Shown here: piece after piece, positions 5,906-9,832 of the stretch
Numbering within the stretch: position 1 is the first letter of the stretch
Layout: every line of letters starts with the position of its first letter
Source: Candidatus Cloacimonadota bacterium
GTDB lineage: Bacteria > Cloacimonadota > Cloacimonadia > JGIOTU-2
Assembly: GCA_014382685.1 (NCBI GenBank)
Contig: JACNJG010000094.1
Coordinates: forward strand, 1 to 9,832
DNA length: 9,832 nt
Direction: 5' to 3'
The notes under the pieces: model-generated
Databases searched by the model: none
What the model saw: only the letters and a program-made list of their open reading frames with translations
What the model was told of the DNA's origin: nothing
Position numbers and translations under genes: made by a program

Positions 5906-6507
5906 TACTTACCTTTTCTTTTAAATTTGAATAAACGGGGGTATGCTTTGAGTTTTGGAAACATTTGATATCTTTCTTTTTTGGGTATCGCCCATTCGCT
6001 TAGTGCGCGCACATCCTCAAAAGTATAAAGTGCATTCTCATTGTACTTTTTGATGGCAGCAATAACATTTCGGATATCTTTCCTTTTTACAGGAAGAAAT
6101 ATGATCTCCACTTTGCCGTCATTTGCTGTAGCAGGTACATTTGTGACACGGTAGCCCAGTCCACGGAAATGGGCAATGAGTTCCCTTGCATTCTTCATGG
6201 TGATTATTCTGAGTAGTACTATGCCCATTGCAAGCTTTTGTTCGAGAAAAATTCCTACAAAATTTCCCATTGCAAATCCGCCTGCATAAGCAATATAGTT
6301 CGTGACATTTGTAAGATTTTGCATGACTTGCCCGATGACGATCAGCCAGATAAGTACTTCAAAAAACCCAATAATGGGAGCAAGGTATTTCATACCTCTA
6401 TTAACGAAAATAATGCGAAGTGTTCCGAGAGACACATCAAATACACGTGATATGAATATCAAAAAGGGGAGCAAGGCGTAAGAAAAAAGTCCTGAGTCTG
6501 AAAACAT
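5905..6507 (-). CDS. UPF0316-type membrane protein (DUF5698 + DUF2179)
   Basis: The 200-residue protein starts with three membrane helices at about residues 9-30, 42-62 and 69-89. The conserved-looking motif RVFDVSLGTLRI (21-32) is characteristic of UPF0316 proteins. Residues from about 95 onward form a soluble DUF2179 domain (RELIAHFRGLGYRVT; KVEIIFLPVKRKD; PKLK), a small alpha/beta fold resembling ACT/PII-like sensor domains and also found in YitT proteins. A transport or signal-sensing role is often suggested for the family, but the function is unknown. The tail is very basic (RLFKFKRKGK), suggesting a cytoplasmic C-terminus. The gene follows the tautomerase by 42 bp. No convincing Shine-Dalgarno precedes ATG 6507, so the exact start is less sure. 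Its stop overlaps the HAD start in TAATG, so the two are co-translated. Confidence 0.87.
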   Translation of the reverse strand: MFSDSGLFSYALLPFLIFISRVFDVSLGTLRIIFVNRGMKYLAPIIGFFEVLIWLIVIGQVMQNLTNVTNYIAYAGGFAMGNFVGIFLEQKLAMGIVLLRIITMKNARELIAHFRGLGYRVTNVPATANDGKVEIIFLPVKRKDIRNVIAAIKKYNENALYTFEDVRALSEWAIPKKERYQMFPKLKAYPRLFKFKRKGK

Positions 6508-6549
6508 AATATTCTAAATTACTATTATTTTTAAATTATAAAATTTCAT

Positions 6550-6729
6550 TTATGATAAGCTCTTTCCACCGATTCCAAAGTTCTCACGGGGAACTTCATC
6601 GATTCGAACATAGATATATTTTTCGGGTTTGCCAGTAATTTCAGCAACAACCTCTGTCAATCTTTTAATCAAAAGTTCTTTTTTCTCTTTTGATAATTCT
6701 CCTGCATTTTCAAGTGTAATGATCGGCAT
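6550..6729 (-). CDS. 4-oxalocrotonate tautomerase-like small protein
   Basis: This 59-residue reading frame begins MPIITLENAG and ends ENFGIGGKSLS. It fits the 4-OT family in size, in Pro immediately after the start Met (the N-terminal proline is the catalytic base), and in the LTEVVAEITGKPE.IYV core and FGIGG loop. A gapless match to the classic Pseudomonas 4-OT puts Pro1 and Phe50 in place, but catalytic Arg11 becomes Leu and Arg39 becomes Tyr. A keto-enol tautomerase of another substrate class is likelier than a true 4-oxalocrotonate enzyme. The protein should be a small cytoplasmic oligomer. AAGGAG (6735-6740) overlaps the ABC-F stop codon and gives a five-base spacing to ATG 6729, so it is coupled to the ABC-F gene. 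Confidence 0.88.
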   Translation of the reverse strand: MPIITLENAGELSKEKKELLIKRLTEVVAEITGKPEKYIYVRIDEVPRENFGIGGKSLS

Positions 6730-6738
6730 AATAGCTCC

Positions 6739-8658
6739 TTAATCTGCCTGCTGAAGGGTGTCCAGGTTTGCCCATTCTTTTAACAGGTTATCTAATTTAT
6801 CCTGTAATAATTTTCTCTGCTCATATAGTTCGAGCAATTTTTGATAATCTTTGCCATACGCATCAATATCTTTTTCGGTTTGTATGGCTTGGACTTCGAT
6901 TTCATCTACTTCATTTTCGATTTCCTGAAGCCGTCTCAATCTGCTTTTTTCTTTGTTTGCAGACTTTCTTCGCGACAAATGGTCCAGCTGAGAGATAGGT
7001 TTTTTCTTAGTAATTATTTTCTTTGTCTTTTCTTGTGATCTGCGAAGTTTCTTTGCTCTGTAAAAATCATAATTACCAATATATTCATGTAGTTTATGAT
7101 GCTCAAGCTCGATCACTTTATGGGCTATCTTATTGATAAAATATCGGTCATGAGAGATGAAGAGAATGGTGCCTTTATAATTGAACAGAGCTTCCTCGAG
7201 CATTTCCATAGAATCGATATCAAGGTGATTTGTGGGCTCGTCGAGAAGCAGCAGGTTGGGGTTTTTCTTCATCAGCACACAAAGTTGGAACCGAACTTTC
7301 TCACCGCCGGATAGATCTCCCAATCTCTTAAACACATCATTTCCAAAAAATAGAAAACGAGCCAAAGAAGTTCGAGCCCTATCTTCCTGCATGGGGAACA
7401 TTCTGCGGTATGCATCGAGCACAGATTCATTCTCATTCTCAAAATGCACTTCCTGCTCAAGATAGCCGATATTCAATCTGGAGCCCAATTTCACCTCTCC
7501 GCTATCGGGCTTAAGCTCGTCCTGAATGATCTTGAAAATTGTCGTCTTTCCTGTGCCGTTTTTCCCCAAAATACAAATATGTTCCTGATAATATATAAAA
7601 AGATCAATTGAGTCTAATAATACAAGTTTGTCATAGGATTTTGATATTTCGTTGAGTTTTATCACATCCTTACCTGAGCGTTGTGCACACGAGAGATCGA
7701 TCCCCATTTTTTTGGCTTCAGTTGGTCTGTCCACTCTTTCAAGCCGCTCGAGCCGGCGTTCCATGTTCACTGCTTTTTTGAACATATCCGGATTGTCTGT
7801 TCTGGTTCCCCAATCCCGGAATCGCTTGATTGCTTCTTCCATTGCCTCGACTTTCTTTTGCTGATTTTTGTACGCAGAGAACTGGCGCTGGATCTCTTCT
7901 TCACGCAGTTCGATATATTTTGAATAATTGCCTTTGTAAGTTTTTGTTTTACCGTTTTCCAGTTCTATTACCTTTGAAACTGTTGCATTTAGAAAATAAC
8001 GGTCGTGGGCAACGATAATAGCACTTCCTTTATACTGGGAAATAAATTCTTCAAGCCATTCGATCGACTCGATATCAAGGTGGTTTGTGGGCTCGTCCAG
8101 CAGTAGAATGTCAGGATGATTAAGAAATATCTGCCCGAGCATTACCCTTGTCTTTTCTCCGCCGCTTAATGAATTGTAATCCCGATGAAGCATTTGTCCA
8201 GTGATCTTCAGACCAGTGCATACTTTTTCCAGTTTGACATCAATATCGTAACCTTCAAGATGCTCAAATCGCATCAGTAATTTTTCATATTTGGAGATCA
8301 GTTTTGCCTGAGCACTCTTATCCTCCATGCCGGAGATGCGATGTTCGAAAACTCGAAGCTCATCATGCAGGTCATAAATATGCTGGCAGGATTGCTTGAG
8401 GACTTCGATAACTTCAGTACCTTCGGGATAATCCGGAATTTGCTCGATGTAGCCAATAGTAGCACCTTTTGCAACACTGATCGCACCTGAATCCGGCTCT
8501 TCAGCACCGGTTATCAGTCGGAAGATCGTGGTCTTACCGCTTCCATTCCTGCCGATAAGACCAACCTTTTCACCTCGAATGAGATCAAGGGAAACATTTT
8601 GGAGAACTTCGAATCCGCCAAAGGATTTTTTTATCGCACTCAGTGTAATATCTTTCAT
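6739..8658 (-). CDS. ABC-F family ATPase with C-terminal coiled coil (Uup/YdiF-like)
   Basis: The 639 residues form two ABC domains with no membrane segment. Domain 1 has Walker A GRNGSGKT (36-43), signature LSGGE (164-168), Walker B ILLLDE (184-189) and His218. Domain 2 has GKNGTGKT (365-372), LSGGE (449-453), LLLLDE (469-474) and His503. Both catalytic glutamates (189, 474) are present. The charged helical linker at about 245-320 is the P-site tRNA-contacting interdomain arm of ABC-F translation factors. Residues about 545-630 are Lys/Glu-rich and predict a coiled coil like the Uup/YdiF C-terminal domain. Members act on stalled ribosomes or protect them from antibiotics; which applies here is not readable, and a housekeeping role is likelier. 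The start has no clear Shine-Dalgarno. The gene lies 42 bp after rmlB and just before the tautomerase. Confidence 0.95.
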   Translation of the reverse strand: MKDITLSAIKKSFGGFEVLQNVSLDLIRGEKVGLIGRNGSGKTTIFRLITGAEEPDSGAISVAKGATIGYIEQIPDYPEGTEVIEVLKQSCQHIYDLHDELRVFEHRISGMEDKSAQAKLISKYEKLLMRFEHLEGYDIDVKLEKVCTGLKITGQMLHRDYNSLSGGEKTRVMLGQIFLNHPDILLLDEPTNHLDIESIEWLEEFISQYKGSAIIVAHDRYFLNATVSKVIELENGKTKTYKGNYSKYIELREEEIQRQFSAYKNQQKKVEAMEEAIKRFRDWGTRTDNPDMFKKAVNMERRLERLERVDRPTEAKKMGIDLSCAQRSGKDVIKLNEISKSYDKLVLLDSIDLFIYYQEHICILGKNGTGKTTIFKIIQDELKPDSGEVKLGSRLNIGYLEQEVHFENENESVLDAYRRMFPMQEDRARTSLARFLFFGNDVFKRLGDLSGGEKVRFQLCVLMKKNPNLLLLDEPTNHLDIDSMEMLEEALFNYKGTILFISHDRYFINKIAHKVIELEHHKLHEYIGNYDFYRAKKLRRSQEKTKKIITKKKPISQLDHLSRRKSANKEKSRLRRLQEIENEVDEIEVQAIQTEKDIDAYGKDYQKLLELYEQRKLLQDKLDNLLKEWANLDTLQQAD

Positions 8659-8669
8659 GTCAGTAATTC

Positions 8670-8697
8670 AAGGTATGTTGTTTAAGGAGTCTGTCAA
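8670..8697 (-). promoter_or_regulatory. Weak promoter candidate in the rmlB/ABC-F gap
   Basis: On the minus strand an exact TTGACA (8692-8697) is followed after 16 nt by TACCTT (8670-8675), a poor -10. A start site from it would leave only a few bases before ATG 8658, which would fit the missing ribosome site (near-leaderless) but is speculative. Otherwise the ABC-F gene is read through from rmlB; no terminator is seen in the 42-bp gap. Confidence 0.22.
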
Positions 8698-8700
8698 ATC

Positions 8701-9762
8701 TTAAATATCATAATGAGCTATCATCCATTTTTGCAAGCTGAGTTCGCATGATCGTACCCACTCGTTATGCGTCAGATACCATTCTACAGTACGTGTTAGA
8801 TCCTTCATAAAATTATGAGATGGTTTCCATCCCGTTTCGCTTTGCATTTTTGAGCAATCCATCGTGTAGCGCAGATCATGACCGGGTCTATCTTTTATGA
8901 ATGTGATATTTTTTTTGAAATGATCCTTTTTTTTATTTGTAAGTGAAGCAACAATTTCGCAGATCATATTCACAAGTGTAATATTATCGTACTCTTGCTC
9001 TCCGCTGATATTATATATTTCTCCAACTTGTCCTTTATCAAACACTTCGAGTAATGCTTTGCAATGATCTCCAACGTATATCCAATCCCGTACATTCAAT
9101 CCGTTTCCGTAGATCGGCAGAGCTTTCTCATTTTTTATATTGAGTATCATAAGAGGGATGAGTTTTTCAGGATATTGATAAGTACCGAAATTGTTTGAGC
9201 ATCGGGTTATGATAACGGGGAATTTGAATGACTCAAAATATGATTGGGCAAGAAGATCTGCTGCTGCCTTGGATGCTGCGTATGGTGAGCGTGGCTTCAA
9301 GGGAGAGTTTTCAGTAAATTTAGCATCTTCTCCAAGCGATAATGAACCATAAACTTCATCAGTGGAAATATGGAGAAATCTATTGGAATTCCATTCATCT
9401 CTTTGCCAGAATTCTTTTGCTGCATTGAGCAGAACAGTTGTGCCGAGTACATTTGTTTTCATGAAATGCATCGGATCGTCAAACGAGCGGTCAACATGTG
9501 ATTCTGCTGCGAAGTGAACGACATAATCGATCTGGCTTTCCCTGAATATCTTTTTAACCAACTTTTTATCAGTGATATTACCCTTTATGAAAGTGTAGCG
9601 GTCAGGATAGTTCTTCTCGATATCTATAACATTCAATGGATTTCCTGCATAGGTCAGTGCGTCAAGATTCAGTATGGAAGAGGAATTGCTGTTTTCAAGC
9701 ACATATCGAATAAAATGTGAACCGATAAAACCGCATCCGCCGGTTATCAAATAGGTTTTCAT
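8701..9762 (-). CDS. rmlB: dTDP-glucose 4,6-dehydratase
   Basis: This 353-residue extended short-chain dehydrogenase converts dTDP-glucose to dTDP-4-keto-6-deoxyglucose using bound NAD+, the step before dTDP-rhamnose and other deoxysugars of surface glycans. The Rossmann motif GGCGFIG spans 8-14. HFAAESHVDRS (83-93), STDEVYGS (133-140) with Thr134/Asp135/Glu136, and YAASK with Tyr161/Lys165 form the active site. NNFGTYQYPEKLIPLMI (190-206), RDWIYVGDH (225-233) and RPGHDLRY (292-299) are diagnostic of RmlB rather than other sugar epimerases. Start 9762 is chosen because GGAG lies five bases upstream and the Rossmann strand follows at once; an in-frame ATG at 9819 would add 19 unrelated polar residues. 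Length is normal. No rmlA, rmlC or rmlD is in the window. Confidence 0.95.
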   Translation of the reverse strand: MKTYLITGGCGFIGSHFIRYVLENSNSSSILNLDALTYAGNPLNVIDIEKNYPDRYTFIKGNITDKKLVKKIFRESQIDYVVHFAAESHVDRSFDDPMHFMKTNVLGTTVLLNAAKEFWQRDEWNSNRFLHISTDEVYGSLSLGEDAKFTENSPLKPRSPYAASKAAADLLAQSYFESFKFPVIITRCSNNFGTYQYPEKLIPLMILNIKNEKALPIYGNGLNVRDWIYVGDHCKALLEVFDKGQVGEIYNISGEQEYDNITLVNMICEIVASLTNKKKDHFKKNITFIKDRPGHDLRYTMDCSKMQSETGWKPSHNFMKDLTRTVEWYLTHNEWVRSCELSLQKWMIAHYDI

Positions 9763-9832
9763 GATTACTCCGTTGAAGTTCTTTCGTGGATTTCCATTTT
9801 GGTTAGAATTATTTGTCAAGAGTTTGGGGGTA
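9763..9832 (-). promoter_or_regulatory. rmlB upstream region with a TTGACA box
   Basis: On the minus strand an exact TTGACA lies at 9814-9819, but no good -10 occurs 16-18 nt downstream. GGAG before ATG 9762 is the ribosome site. The region is cut by the window edge, so whether rmlB begins a transcription unit cannot be settled. Confidence 0.25.

Noticed and set aside
6508..6549. Promoter in the tautomerase/UPF0316 gap
   Set aside because: A TATAAT occurs on the minus strand (6535-6540), but no -35-like sequence lies at the right distance.
6841..8018. Long open frames on the plus strand opposite the ABC-F gene
   Set aside because: They are antisense shadows of a gene with complete ABC-F motifs and show no family sequence.
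9763..9819. Extended N-terminus of RmlB
   Set aside because: It adds 19 polar residues before the Rossmann strand; GGAG sits correctly before ATG 9762.

Overview
The window is AT-rich bacterial DNA with tightly packed genes, Shine-Dalgarno sites and short intergenic gaps. No rRNA, tRNA, phage gene or transposase is visible. The gene mix is an ABC-F ATPase, an RmlB-type dehydratase, a UPF0316 membrane protein, a MOFRL-type glycerate kinase and HAD phosphatases. This fits many anaerobic or uncultured lineages (Cloacimonadota or related FCB-group bacteria would be a guess), and I cannot place it with confidence.

Layout. (1) 1-264: non-coding left edge with hairpins, overlapping inverted repeats and a probable promoter. 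(2) 265-888 (+): a small polytopic membrane protein of unknown function, followed by a good hairpin terminator. (3) 951-2923 (+): a two-gene unit, a HAD phosphatase and a glycerate 2-kinase-like protein, joined by an ATGA stop/start overlap. (4) 2885-5329: the most interesting part. A cassette of about 2.3 kb carries two minus-strand genes: an AAA_15/RloA-like ATPase and, overlapping it by 8 bp, an RloB-like Toprim-type protein. This pair has the architecture of AbiL-type abortive infection, related in logic to PARIS and OLD-type ATPase/Toprim defence. The cassette lies between two 73-bp direct repeats (68 of 73 identical). (5) 5288-9762 (-): a colinear run reading rmlB, ABC-F ATPase, 4-OT-like tautomerase, UPF0316 membrane protein, second HAD phosphatase.

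Key reading. The 73-bp repeat is the junction where the glycerate kinase gene (+) and the second HAD gene (-) originally met tail to tail, with coding ends overlapping by 8 bp. An ordinary insertion there would damage one or both genes. Instead the junction is duplicated: the left copy completes the kinase and carries a leftover, slightly divergent HAD 3' end. The right copy completes the HAD gene and carries a leftover kinase 3' end. Both housekeeping genes stay intact. This is the footprint expected if a circle carrying a related strain's junction plus the defence genes integrated by a single homologous crossover. No recombinase is visible in the cassette.

How the genes may work together. 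The first HAD protein and the glycerate kinase are translationally coupled and probably act on related small phosphorylated metabolites; the substrate is unknown. RloA- and RloB-like proteins probably form one sensor/effector defence complex. The ABC-F and tautomerase genes are coupled (stop codon overlaps the next Shine-Dalgarno), as are the UPF0316 and HAD genes (TAATG overlap). RmlB makes dTDP-4-keto-6-deoxyglucose for surface sugars, and its partner genes, if present, lie outside the window.
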